DNA from: Alphaproteobacteria bacterium
GTDB lineage: Bacteria; Pseudomonadota; Alphaproteobacteria; CAAGCB01; CAG-977
Assembly (NCBI GenBank): GCA_900768185.1
Contig: CAAGCB010000044.1
Coordinates: 124,001 to 188,000, forward strand
DNA: 64,000 nucleotides
Reading direction: 5' to 3'
The position numbers were made by a program, and so were the translations under genes. Positions 16,038-24,711 of this stretch are shown one piece after another (positions within the stretch are counted from its first letter, which is position 1; every line of letters begins with the position of its first letter). The notes under the pieces are model-generated. The model saw only the letters and a list, made by a program, of their open reading frames with translations. It searched no databases and was not told the origin of the DNA.

Positions 16038-17398
16038 CGACGGGAATCTTTCGCGGCGCGGCTGAACACGGCGGGGCGGGCGGGATTAGGGATCAAATCC
16101 TTGGTGCCGAAACGGTTGAAAAGCTTTAACAGCAGGCAGTCTTTCACATCGGGCGGCAGGACATAGACGCCCGCGACAGTCGGGGATTTTGCGCCCGTCG
16201 ATTGCGGAAAACTGAACGGTTCGCCAGTGATGCGGCAACGCGCCATATCGGCGAAAATCCGCGCTTCCATATAGGTGCCGTCATAGCCGTATCGCGCTGA
16301 AATCCCGATCGCCGGCGGGGCGGCGAGGCGGTCGCGCGTTTTGGCAAAGGCGGCGGCGTGACGGGGCAGGACGACGCCCCGACCGTCGAACAATCCTTTG
16401 AAATCGCTTAAACAAAGCGGATTTTTCCAGCCCCCGCCGAACAGCAGGAACGCTTTGGGAAATTCAACCGTTTCAGGTATGAACGACAGCGTTGCGAAAA
16501 ACGCGTATGCCGCCAGATATTCAACCGTGCGCAAAGTGTTTTCGAAACCGTATTCGGCGCAAAAGCCGTTCAGGTCTTTGGCGTAGCGCGCGGGGTCTGA
16601 CGATTTCGGCGGGTGTTTTTCCAAAAAATTATCGCCGTCCGCCGTTCGGGCGACCGAAACGAACAGCTTTTCCAACAATTCGGGGACGACGCGTCCTTTT
16701 GCGCCGTGTTTGCCGTCAATGTCGCAAGCGTCGTGCGTGTTTTGACGCGCCAGCATGTCGGCGAAATGATTGAACGGTCCCGCGTCCCAGCCGATTGTCG
16801 CGTCCGAACCGTCCTCAAACCGGGAAACGACGGCGATGTTGCCCGTGTTGCCCGCGTTGCAGAATGCGACGGGAAAAACGCCTTTCGCATGCAAATCGGC
16901 GGCGATGTGGCGATTGTGCGCCGGAGCCAGCGGCGCGCCTTCGCCTCCTTTTAAAATGTCGTCGGAACGGAAATCGTAAATCACGGGCAGTCCCGTCAGC
17001 GCCGCCAGTTGTTCCGCGTCGGCGGTCTGCAACGTGTATGGCGCGCGGTTTCCAGCGACGGACGGCGGAAAGTGATCCAGCGTCTGACCGTGCCACCCGA
17101 TCGCGGCAATATCGGATTTCGGAAAGCTCAATCCGGCGCAAAGGCTGTTCACGGCGCGGGCGACCAGCCGCGTGTATTCGTTTGAAACGCCGATGAAAAA
17201 ATCGTTTCCGTGCAAAAAGGCGACATCGCCTTCGTGTTCGGCTATTTGACGGCGCAGGATCAAAAATTCGTCGCGCAACCGTCGGGGATAAGGTACGGTG
17301 ACGGCGTTCAAATCGCGTATTCGTCCGCCGTCGAATTCGGTCAGAACGGCATCGACGGCGTCCAGCGAATTACCCGTCATCACCCCGACGGTAATCAT
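16022..17398 (-). CDS. anmK: AnmK-like anhydro-N-acetylmuramic acid kinase
   Basis: Should phosphorylate 1,6-anhydroMurNAc recovered from cell wall, feeding it back to precursor synthesis. 458 residues, about 90 more than typical AnmK. Family landmarks are present but altered: GVMTGNSLDAVDA at the start (usually GxMSGTSLDGVD), AIGWHGQTLDHFP near residue 100, and GWDAGPFNHFADM near 207 (usually GFDTGPxN), where the catalytic Asp is kept. An ampG-type permease is found elsewhere in the window (41587-42849), supporting a recycling pathway. A related sugar kinase with a different substrate is possible. Confidence 0.8.
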   Translation of the reverse strand: MITVGVMTGNSLDAVDAVLTEFDGGRIRDLNAVTVPYPRRLRDEFLILRRQIAEHEGDVAFLHGNDFFIGVSNEYTRLVARAVNSLCAGLSFPKSDIAAIGWHGQTLDHFPPSVAGNRAPYTLQTADAEQLAALTGLPVIYDFRSDDILKGGEGAPLAPAHNRHIAADLHAKGVFPVAFCNAGNTGNIAVVSRFEDGSDATIGWDAGPFNHFADMLARQNTHDACDIDGKHGAKGRVVPELLEKLFVSVARTADGDNFLEKHPPKSSDPARYAKDLNGFCAEYGFENTLRTVEYLAAYAFFATLSFIPETVEFPKAFLLFGGGWKNPLCLSDFKGLFDGRGVVLPRHAAAFAKTRDRLAAPPAIGISARYGYDGTYMEARIFADMARCRITGEPFSFPQSTGAKSPTVAGVYVLPPDVKDCLLLKLFNRFGTKDLIPNPARPAVFSRAAKDSRRQAIS

Positions 17399-17410
17399 GT
17401 CCGCGTTCCT

Positions 17411-18250
17411 TTATTTCAACGGCAGGGGGGTGACTTTGTACTGTCCGGGGGCTAGCTTCGGCGTATCGGTTTTGACGCCGTATTCCTCTTTGATTTTACC
17501 GGTCGCCGTTGTCGGCTGTCTGGGCGTTTCGGGATATTTGGGCAAGACGTACTTTTTCGGATCGGACGGGAAAGCGTTTTTCTGGAAACGCATCAGCATG
17601 TATCCCGTGCCGCCGCCATAGGCGGGACCCGCGACGCCGAACGAATAGTTCGCGCCGATGACGCCATAGTCCAAATCGACGTAATCAATCGCGAACACGC
17701 TGGAAATCATGGAATCCGACGTTGTCGTGAATTTACAGACGTACCCCGTGTCCTCCATCAGCACATAGTCGGGGGATTTGACGAACAGCGCGTTGGTCGA
17801 ACTGATGCAGGCGGGACGAACGGCGTTGTAGTGCATGTTGTAATCCAGCGACACGTTGATAATCTGTTCGGCTTTACGCAGTTTTACGCTGAGAATTTTA
17901 GCGGAATCGATAACGACGGTTGCGGGGGTGACGCCCGCTTTGATATTGAATTGGACGTAGTTTTCGAAACACATTCTGGTGTTCGGATCCGCGTCGCAGA
18001 TTAAAACGGTTGAATCCAGATTGTTGTCAAACAGGTTCAACAGACTGTTGTACATAAATTCGCGCGTCATGTTCGTGCGCGCGGGGGCGCATTGTTGGGA
18101 ACGGCACACGATGACCGAAGACGGCGCCTTGGGTGTGACGATGGTGCGCTGAGTGAACGGGTCTGGCAATCCCGCCGAACATGCGGCGATTGACGCCGCC
18201 GCCGTCGCGGCAAGCAACTGTTTGAAACCGAATTGAAACCGTGTGCGCAC
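17411..18250 (-). CDS. Putative lipoprotein of unknown function
   Basis: 279 residues, unrecognised. A GTG start at 18250 is preceded by AGAGGT. The N-terminus (MRTRFQFGFKQLLAATAAA) leads to SIAACSAG, a lipobox-like site with Cys at about residue 24. The mature protein has several cysteines (CRSQQCAP, CDADPNTRMCF, CISS, CKFTT) that could form disulfides in the periplasm, and a Gly/Tyr-rich segment near residue 205. It ends 12 bases before the anmK-like gene and is probably transcribed with it, hinting at an envelope role. Confidence 0.65.
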   Translation of the reverse strand: MRTRFQFGFKQLLAATAAASIAACSAGLPDPFTQRTIVTPKAPSSVIVCRSQQCAPARTNMTREFMYNSLLNLFDNNLDSTVLICDADPNTRMCFENYVQFNIKAGVTPATVVIDSAKILSVKLRKAEQIINVSLDYNMHYNAVRPACISSTNALFVKSPDYVLMEDTGYVCKFTTTSDSMISSVFAIDYVDLDYGVIGANYSFGVAGPAYGGGTGYMLMRFQKNAFPSDPKKYVLPKYPETPRQPTTATGKIKEEYGVKTDTPKLAPGQYKVTPLPLK

Positions 18251-18291
18251 GTTGAACCTCTTTGGTTGAAAAGCTTTTATCCGTTAAAAAA

Positions 18292-18307
18292 TAACAAAAC
18301 TTTGTTA
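18292..18307. repeat. Perfect inverted repeat upstream of lipoprotein gene
   Basis: TAACAAA (18292-18298) and TTTGTTA (18301-18307) flank two central bases. It lies about 45 bases before the start at 18250, where a repressor-type dimer could bind. Its function is not known. Confidence 0.4.
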
Positions 18308-18326
18308 CGAAAAGATAAAGAAAAAA

Positions 18327-18902
18327 TCATTCCTTTGATTTGTTTTTTGCTTTATCTGCGACCTTTTTCGCACGTTCGATCCGTTTTTTGGCGATCCATT
18401 CGTCCGATTTTTCCCGTGAATTGTCCGCCCATCTGGCATCGAACAAAACCTGATGCTGACGCGCGTAGTCGGGTTCGTTGACAAAGACGTCGCAAACTTC
18501 TTCGTTTTTCCGGACGGCGGGTTCGGTCCAGTTGAAAGATCCGCTGGACACCGAAACGCCGTCGTAAATGCCGACTTTCGTATGCATGATGCGTTTGCGG
18601 GAATGTACGCGCAATTCGACGCCGGCGTCCAGCAGATCCCAGATTTTCGACGATGATCCGCCCGCCTGCGTGCGGTCGGTCAGCACGCGAACCCTGACGC
18701 CGCGTTTGTGCGCGTCGATCAGCGCGGCGACCAATCGTTTGTTGTTGATCGAATAAACCGACACGTCGACGTATTCCCGCGCGCCGTCGATCAATCCGAC
18801 CAGTTTGTTTTCGCACGCCAATTCGTGCAGGACGACGCCGTCGGCGCGCGCAAAGGGCGCGAAAAGGCAGAAAACGGACAGAAAAACGAAACGTCTATAC
18901 AT
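18327..18902 (-). CDS. Secreted phospholipase-D-superfamily nuclease
   Basis: 191 residues with a signal peptide (cleavage after FARA near residue 20). A single HKD motif is visible, HTKVGIYDG near residue 108, followed by SGSFNWTEPAVRKNEE. This matches the small Nuc-type endonucleases, which dimerise to form an active site and cleave DNA without metal. A Lys/Arg-rich helix closes the protein. The expected location is the periplasm, where it could degrade incoming DNA; a phospholipase is less likely at this size. Confidence 0.85.
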   Translation of the reverse strand: MYRRFVFLSVFCLFAPFARADGVVLHELACENKLVGLIDGAREYVDVSVYSINNKRLVAALIDAHKRGVRVRVLTDRTQAGGSSSKIWDLLDAGVELRVHSRKRIMHTKVGIYDGVSVSSGSFNWTEPAVRKNEEVCDVFVNEPDYARQHQVLFDARWADNSREKSDEWIAKKRIERAKKVADKAKNKSKE

Positions 18903-18948
18903 AAAAAATCCTTTTCACCGTCAAAATATCGGAATTTCGGACGAAATA

Positions 18949-18975
18949 AAAGCCCCGTCGTTCAAACGGGGCTTT
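18949..18975 (-). terminator. Terminator after glutaredoxin gene
   Basis: AAAGCCCCGT (18949-18958) and ACGGGGCTTT (18966-18975) form a 10-bp stem with a seven-base loop. On the minus strand a T-rich tract follows. Confidence 0.8.
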
Positions 18976-18986
18976 CAAATCCGGAA

Positions 18987-19283
18987 TCAGACGCTTTTCT
19001 TTGCGGCGAAACGGGCGATGCCTTCGCTGCTGCCGACAAAACGTCCGTCGACGAACATTTGAGGGAAATGGGTGTAATTGGTGAATTGGCGGATTCCGTC
19101 AAACAAAGCGGGATCGGACAGAACGTCGACGCTTTTGTACGCGATGCCCGCGTTGTTCAGAGTCTGCGCCGCCTGCGCCGAAAAACCGCAACGCGGACGG
19201 GCGGGCGTTCCTTTCATAAACAAAACGACGTGATTGTCGTTGACTTCGCGCCGAATCAGCCGAAATGTGTCGTCTTTTGTCAT
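18987..19283 (-). CDS. grxD: Monothiol glutaredoxin (Grx4/GrxD type)
   Basis: 98 residues from the ATG at 19283. The CGFS active site is preceded by the usual FMKGTPARPR segment, and later the family motifs FPQMFVDGRFVGSSE are visible. CGFS glutaredoxins carry and hand over [2Fe-2S] clusters using glutathione. TNYTHFPQ replaces the common TNWPTFPQ. In many proteobacteria a bolA gene precedes it; none is found here. Confidence 0.92.
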   Translation of the reverse strand: MTKDDTFRLIRREVNDNHVVLFMKGTPARPRCGFSAQAAQTLNNAGIAYKSVDVLSDPALFDGIRQFTNYTHFPQMFVDGRFVGSSEGIARFAAKKSV

Positions 19284-19418
19284 TATGCAATCCTTTGAAA
19301 GAGATGGGGGATATTTGCGCCGCCGTCGACGCCTCTGCCCGCGCGTCAAAGGCGGGCGAAACTCTTTCGCGTTTTAAAACAAAATAATCATACACCCTGT
19401 TCGTCGAAATGAAAAGGC

Positions 19419-19521
19419 TTAATCGTCTAAAACGCGTTCGTTCGGCAAAGCGGCGGGAACCGTCGCCGGCGCGGACGCGGGAGGATTTCCGGTTTCACCG
19501 CCGTTCGGTTCCGCGGGCGTT
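19419..19521 (-). other. Coding-like tail in another frame after the 19522-22788 gene
   Basis: Just past the stop at 19522 the minus strand stays open in a second frame to TAA at 19419-19421. That frame, entered around 19570, reads TVETPAEPNGG... and ends ALPNERVLDD, with the same Pro/Glu/Ala composition and codon choice as the gene before it. It looks like the original C-terminus displaced by an indel rather than non-coding DNA. Confidence 0.5.
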
Positions 19522-22500
19522 TCAACCGTTTGTTCCCGTGCCGGACGGCGTTTCCGGTTTCGCCTGTTCGGGCGCGTCGTCCGCCAGATCACGTTTTGTG
19601 TCGGGGACGGATTGGCGGATCAGGTCGTCGGCGACTTCGGTTCGCGTGACGGGCGGCGATACGCGTTCGGGATCCTGCGGCAAATCGCGCCCTTCGGCGA
19701 TTTTCTTCGGCTTTTTATTGAAACGGTTGGGATTCGGTTTGCGTTCGATGTAAATGAACGTTTCCACTTCGCCGTCGTCGTTCAGCCGTTCCGTCACGGT
19801 TTCGCGCGTGATGTCCAAACGATCGACGTCGAACAGTTCTTTCGTCCGTTTTTCCGCTTCTTCGCGGGCTTTGCGTTCGGCTTCGGCTTTCGCGCGCGCC
19901 TCTTCTTCGGCTTTGGCTTTCAGTTCGGCGTCGCGTTTGGCTTTTTCTTCCGCTTCAATTTTGGCTTTCGCTTCGGCTTCCGCACGCGCCTGCGCTTCTT
20001 CGGCTTCGCGGATTTTACGGCGTTCTTCTTCGCGCGCGCGAATTTCGGCTTCGGCTTTGGCTTTGCGTTCGGCGGCAAGACGGGCTTTTTCCTCCGCTTC
20101 GGCTTTCGCTTTCGCCTCGGCTTCTTCGCGGGCTTTGCGTTCGGCTTCGGCTTTTTCAATTCGGGCGCGGGTTTCTTCTTCCGTCTGCGCCTTTATTGGC
20201 GCGGTTTCTTCGTCAACGGTCGCCGGAGGAGGAGGCACGTCAGGCAACTGTTCCGCAGGCGGAGGAGGCGGCACGTCCGGCAACTGTTCCGCGGGAGCTG
20301 GAGGCGGCACGTCTTGTAACTGTTCCATGGGAGCGGGAGGCGGCACGTCCGGCAACTGTTCCGCGGGGGGCGGAGGAGGCAATTCGGTTATCGCAACGTC
20401 CGGTGTCGGCGCCGATTCCGGCGGCGGAGGGACTTGCACGTCGTCGGGCGCGGTTGTGTCGGCGTTCAGAATTTCATCGGGGACTTTTTCCAGCGTTGTT
20501 TCCCGTCCCGCTTTGATGTCGGTTGTTTTCCATTTTTCTTCGGCGTCGGTCGCTGGCAGAGTCATCGGGGCGGGCGTCGCGCCGAAATCGTCAACGATGA
20601 TGTCGACGGCGTTTTTATCGGCGACGGGCGTTTCAACGACGGTATCGTCCTTCTGTTCGGGCGCGTCCGAAGCCGGCTCCGCGACCGCGGGCGGCGTCGC
20701 GTCGTTTGTTTCGGGCGGCGGAACGGGGAAGAAATCCGGCGCCTCGTCCTTTTTCAGGGGGGCGACGCCCGTTTTTTTGGTCGCCGCGTTAGCGAAGTTC
20801 GGCGGGGCGACAAAGCCGATTCTGGCGTCTTTGTCGCTTTTTTTGTCCGCCAAAGTCAGACGTTCGTCCAGCGTCGCCATGAACGCGTCGCCGCCGTTTT
20901 CGCGCCAGCCGGTGTAGTAGCCGTCAAAGCCGTCCGTTTTCATATAGTTTTCGGCGACGGGCGTGTTCAGCCAGCTTTCGACTTTTTCCTGTTCTTCGGG
21001 GGTGAAGTTCGTAAAGTCGGGGGATTGGCAGACGGCGTTTTCGTCGCCCAGAACGTCGCGCGCGATCAGCGTTCCCAGATCGCACGGTTTCGCGTCCGTC
21101 TGCGCCTTTTTGTTTTGGGGTTTAAAGACGGCGAAAGTCGTCGTCATGTTGTTTTTGAACTGCGACAGTGTTTTGTCGACGCGCTGCATGACGATGTCGT
21201 CGGCTTTTTCCTTTTGGATTCCGGCGCCCTTGTCGCCGTGGACGACGATCGTCGTTTTGTCCGCCAGTTTGGCGTTTTCCAGATCTTTAATCAGGTATTC
21301 CAGCTGACCGTAGGTGCACAGCAGCTGGCGATTGTAATCCTCCCACCGTTTTTGTTCGCCGTTAATTTCTTTTTTTTCCGTATAGGGAGCGTAACTGCGC
21401 CACGTCATCGGATCTTTTTTCAATCGGCAGTTTTCGTCGTACACATAGGGATAGTGCGGCAGGTTGATATGGGCGAAAAACACGTTTTTGCCTTTTGCCG
21501 CCAAAACGTCCTTGCGCAGACGGGACAAAACGGTCGGCTGACCCAGCGGCAGGGAACGCGACAGGGGATTGCCGACAAAGGGAACGGACGACGGATCAAA
21601 GCTTCCTTTCAGCTTTTTATAAGTGAAATCGGCGAATTGCTGACCGATCGGCATTGAATACAGCCAATGCCCGAACATCAGCATCAGCTTTGTCGTCGTG
21701 GACAGGTCGGCTTGGTAAAGGGCGCCCAGCGGCGCGGGGTACGTTTCGCAAAAATCGACGGTTCCCTTGCCCGCGCCTTTGCAAAAATCGAACGGGTATG
21801 TTTGGTAGACGTTCAGACGGTAGCCCCGTTCTTTGAGCTTGGCGAACAAATCGTTGCGCGTCGTGAACGCCCGCGTGTCCGTCGAACCGATGTAGTACGC
21901 CGAATCGTCGCGGTTGAACAAATCGTCGCCGATTTCGGTCAGCGTCGGGTTCAGCGCGGTGCCGATGTTGCGGTATTTGTCGCGGTAGCGCAGATAAACC
22001 GTCGGGTGGAACAGAAATTTGTTCGAATGGTAAAACGCGGGGACGAATTTCGGGGACAGGGGCATGTTTTGCGCGTCCGCCGTCCGGTCGTGCAGGTTTT
22101 GCCAGCTTTCGGCGGCGATGCCGTATCCCGTGTGGTTCGCCAAAATCAAATAAATCAGGTTTTGCGTTTTTTCCTTGCCGTCAACGGTTCGCGCAAAGTC
22201 GGCGGGCGCCGTGCCGACGATTTCCGGCACCTGACGTTTCGCGGCGGTGTTCATCAGCAAAAACAGTCCGACCAGCGCGGGCAGGGACAGAAAAGCCATT
22301 GCGCCGCCCTTGCAAATCTGCAACAGGATCAGGAATAAAACGGATCCGGCGATCGCGACCGCCTGATTGCCGTGATTCGCCAGAATCATCAATAGGTCGC
22401 GCGGCAGGAACGACAGGTAGTGCGCCGCGTAGTTCCCGATGTTGTAAGGCAGAACCTGTCCCAAAATGCACGCCAACGCGCCCCCCGCGATCAGCGCGAT

Positions 22501-22788
22501 GTACACGCGCGCCAGAAAACGGCAGAAAGACAGCAAAAACAGGGAAACGAATGAAAACACCAGCAGTCCGAAACAGGCGAACAGCACTTCGGGCAAAATT
22601 TCATTGTTCAGGATCAACGGATATTTGTTGACGTACAAAAACAGCAGGAACGTGAACGCCGTCAGAAAAAACACGAACAGCGCGCCATGCATGAAAAACG
22701 TGAAGGACGCTTCGTTTTTCCGTTTGCGTTCGGCTTCTTTGGCTTTGGCTTCGTTGTGATTTTCCTCGATGCGATCGGTTTCTTCCAT
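19522..22788 (-). CDS. Membrane sulfatase-like (pseudo-hydrolase) protein fused to proline repeat and TolA-like coiled coil
   Basis: 1088 residues. A charged N-terminus (1-28) is followed by about five membrane helices (30-52, 66-88, 90-112, 132-157, 163-180), as in LtaS/EptA/YejM proteins. A periplasmic domain (205-610) has sulfatase-fold marks: a first strand LIYLILAN, PHYPY at 444-448 and VVHGDKG at 515-521. The metal-binding Asp/Glu of strand one and the His of the usual GDHG are replaced (Ala-Asn, Lys), so hydrolase activity is doubtful. Residues 803-856 repeat a 12-residue PPP(A/P)PAEQLPDV unit, 869-986 form a Lys/Glu/Ala coiled coil like TolA, then a 100-residue tail. Function unknown; envelope regulation like YejM is inferred. 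Confidence 0.75.
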   Translation of the reverse strand: MEETDRIEENHNEAKAKEAERKRKNEASFTFFMHGALFVFFLTAFTFLLFLYVNKYPLILNNEILPEVLFACFGLLVFSFVSLFLLSFCRFLARVYIALIAGGALACILGQVLPYNIGNYAAHYLSFLPRDLLMILANHGNQAVAIAGSVLFLILLQICKGGAMAFLSLPALVGLFLLMNTAAKRQVPEIVGTAPADFARTVDGKEKTQNLIYLILANHTGYGIAAESWQNLHDRTADAQNMPLSPKFVPAFYHSNKFLFHPTVYLRYRDKYRNIGTALNPTLTEIGDDLFNRDDSAYYIGSTDTRAFTTRNDLFAKLKERGYRLNVYQTYPFDFCKGAGKGTVDFCETYPAPLGALYQADLSTTTKLMLMFGHWLYSMPIGQQFADFTYKKLKGSFDPSSVPFVGNPLSRSLPLGQPTVLSRLRKDVLAAKGKNVFFAHINLPHYPYVYDENCRLKKDPMTWRSYAPYTEKKEINGEQKRWEDYNRQLLCTYGQLEYLIKDLENAKLADKTTIVVHGDKGAGIQKEKADDIVMQRVDKTLSQFKNNMTTTFAVFKPQNKKAQTDAKPCDLGTLIARDVLGDENAVCQSPDFTNFTPEEQEKVESWLNTPVAENYMKTDGFDGYYTGWRENGGDAFMATLDERLTLADKKSDKDARIGFVAPPNFANAATKKTGVAPLKKDEAPDFFPVPPPETNDATPPAVAEPASDAPEQKDDTVVETPVADKNAVDIIVDDFGATPAPMTLPATDAEEKWKTTDIKAGRETTLEKVPDEILNADTTAPDDVQVPPPPESAPTPDVAITELPPPPPAEQLPDVPPPAPMEQLQDVPPPAPAEQLPDVPPPPPAEQLPDVPPPPATVDEETAPIKAQTEEETRARIEKAEAERKAREEAEAKAKAEAEEKARLAAERKAKAEAEIRAREEERRKIREAEEAQARAEAEAKAKIEAEEKAKRDAELKAKAEEEARAKAEAERKAREEAEKRTKELFDVDRLDITRETVTERLNDDGEVETFIYIERKPNPNRFNKKPKKIAEGRDLPQDPERVSPPVTRTEVADDLIRQSVPDTKRDLADDAPEQAKPETPSGTGTNG
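20221..20382 (-). repeat. Tandem 36-base repeat encoding a proline-rich unit
   Basis: Four near-identical 36-base units plus a partial fifth within the large gene. Each encodes a 12-residue PPPxPAEQLPDV unit (one copy has MEQLQDV). Such repeats can expand or contract in frame. Confidence 0.85.
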
Positions 22789-22826
22789 GTTCGTTTCCCG
22801 CTGGATAACAATAAGAGTGGTATTTA

Positions 22827-22855
22827 TTCATAGACTCGCATAGAGTATAAGTCAA
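22827..22855 (-). promoter_or_regulatory. Sigma70-type promoter of the sulfatase-like gene
   Basis: Minus strand TTGACT (22850-22855), 17-base spacer, TATGAA (22827-22832), 38 bases before the start codon at 22788. Confidence 0.6.
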
Positions 22856-22883
22856 TTTTTCTTAACGCCGGAGGGCGCATTTT

Positions 22884-24701
22884 ATGTCTTTCGATCTGGT
22901 TTTTCAAAACGCGGTGCGCCTGCATGAACAAGGCAGGCTGGACGAGGCGGAAAACGCCTATCGCCGGATATTGGAGGTCGCGCCCGAACATGTCGGCGCG
23001 ATGCGTTTGCTGGCAATGATCGCGATGCGCCGCCGCGCTTGCGATTCGGCGATCGAACTGTTGTACAAAGCCGTTCGTCTGGCGCCCGAAGATATCGCGT
23101 GCGAATTTACGCTGGCGCAGGCTTTGCAGGACGCGGGCAAGCCCAAAGAGGCGCTGGAACATTACAAAATCGTTCTGTCAATGGACGATTCGTATCCCGA
23201 AACGTATCACAACATGGGCATTATCTACCGATTCCGGGGCGACGCGGACAAGGCGCGCGAACTGTTCGAAAAGGCTGTCGCGTTGCGCCCCGATTTTGCG
23301 TCGGCGCATGTCAATCTGGCTTTGCTGGCGCGCGACGCCGGCGATTTCGACGCCGCGCTGGCGCGGTTGGATCGGGCGATCGAATCCGATCCGCAAAACG
23401 CCGAAGCCTATGCGCAAAAGGCGGTCACGCTGCGGTTGGCGGGAAAGTGCGAACAGGCGCTGGAACAGTATGACAAAGCGATGGCGTTGTCGCCCGACAA
23501 CGCGCTTTATGTGAACGGACGGGGGATCGCTTTGGAACGGCTGGGGCGGCTGGACGAAGCGTTCCACGCGTATTGCCGCGCGATTGAAATCGATTCGGGA
23601 TTCGCCGACGCCTATAACAACAGGGCGAACGTGTACGCTAAATTCGGCAAACACTGGCAGGCGGAGGACGACTATAAAAAAGCCGTCAAAATCGATCCCG
23701 ATTTCGCGTCGGCTTTCAACAATCTGGGGGCTTTGCTGTATGACGGCGGACGGTTCGAGGAGGCGCTGGAATGCTACCGCAAGGCGTTCATTATCAATCC
23801 GAAGCAAGCCGAAACCTGTTCCAATCTGGCGCTGGCGGTCAAAGAAGCGGGCGATCCCGCCGAAGCCGTCGGGCTGTTTATGAACGCTTTGGCACTGAAT
23901 CCGAAGCTGACGGAGATTCATCACTATCTGGCGCAAACGCTTTACGATCTGTACGGCGGCAAAGAACCCGACGCGAAAGAAACCGCAGTTAAACTGGCGC
24001 GAAAATGGCGGCAGTTCTTTCCGCAAAACGCCGTCGCGCGCCATGTCTGCGCCGCGCTGGAAGGCGGCGAAATCGACGCGGCGGACGGGGAATATGTGCG
24101 CGAACTGTTTGATTCTTTTGCCGATTCGTTTGAAAAAACGGCAAAGGAAATCGATTATCGCGTTCCATCGCTGGTCGCCGCTTTTGTCGGAGAGGTGTCT
24201 GACGGGGCGCGGATACTGGACGCGGGGTGCGGCACGGGATTGTGCGCCGCCTGTCTGAAACCGAAAGCGGCGCGCCTGACGGGCGTTGATTTGTCCGAAA
24301 AGATGCTGTCCGCCGCGAAAATGAAAAATCTGTACGACGATCTGCGCGTTTCGGACGCGGAGACGTTTTGCAACGACAATCCCGACGCGTTCGACGCGAT
24401 CGTTTTGGCTGACGTCGTTTGCTATTTCGGGGATTTGGACGAATTGGCGCGGGCGGTTTTTCGCGCTTTGGCGGCGGGGGGGAAAGTTTTTTTCACCGTC
24501 GAAAAATCGGACGCCGAACAGCCTTTTTCCCTGCGCGCGTCGGGACGGTTCGCCCATCGTTCCGATTACGTCGCCGATGTCATGCGGCGCGCCGGCTTTG
24601 AAAAAATCCGCCTGACGGACGAAATTCTGCGCCGCGAAAAAGGCTCGGACGTTTCGGGAATCGTGTGTGTCGGTGAAAAAAAGCCGACGACTTCAAACTG
24701 A
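22884..24701 (+). CDS. TPR-repeat protein with C-terminal methyltransferase domain
   Basis: 605 residues. Residues 1 to about 360 are tandem tetratricopeptide repeats (34-residue units such as AYNNRANVYAKFGKHWQAED and AFNNLGALLYDGGRFEEALE), a protein-binding scaffold. From about residue 405 a class I SAM-dependent methyltransferase follows: ILDAGCGTGLCAACL (SAM loop), LTGVDLSEKML, and FDAIVLADVVCYF (motif IV region). The substrate is unknown; similar fusions are often annotated as protein or small-molecule methyltransferases. GGAGGG lies nine bases before the ATG. No signal peptide, so cytoplasmic. Confidence 0.88.
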   Translation: MSFDLVFQNAVRLHEQGRLDEAENAYRRILEVAPEHVGAMRLLAMIAMRRRACDSAIELLYKAVRLAPEDIACEFTLAQALQDAGKPKEALEHYKIVLSMDDSYPETYHNMGIIYRFRGDADKARELFEKAVALRPDFASAHVNLALLARDAGDFDAALARLDRAIESDPQNAEAYAQKAVTLRLAGKCEQALEQYDKAMALSPDNALYVNGRGIALERLGRLDEAFHAYCRAIEIDSGFADAYNNRANVYAKFGKHWQAEDDYKKAVKIDPDFASAFNNLGALLYDGGRFEEALECYRKAFIINPKQAETCSNLALAVKEAGDPAEAVGLFMNALALNPKLTEIHHYLAQTLYDLYGGKEPDAKETAVKLARKWRQFFPQNAVARHVCAALEGGEIDAADGEYVRELFDSFADSFEKTAKEIDYRVPSLVAAFVGEVSDGARILDAGCGTGLCAACLKPKAARLTGVDLSEKMLSAAKMKNLYDDLRVSDAETFCNDNPDAFDAIVLADVVCYFGDLDELARAVFRALAAGGKVFFTVEKSDAEQPFSLRASGRFAHRSDYVADVMRRAGFEKIRLTDEILRREKGSDVSGIVCVGEKKPTTSN

Positions 24702-24711
24702 AAACTGGACA

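Noticed and set aside
19754..20917. Ser/Gly-rich open frame opposite the sulfatase-like gene, resembling a repetitive surface protein
   Set aside because: It is the reverse complement of the Lys/Glu/Ala coiled coil and proline repeat; the other strand has the membrane helices, promoter and ribosome site.
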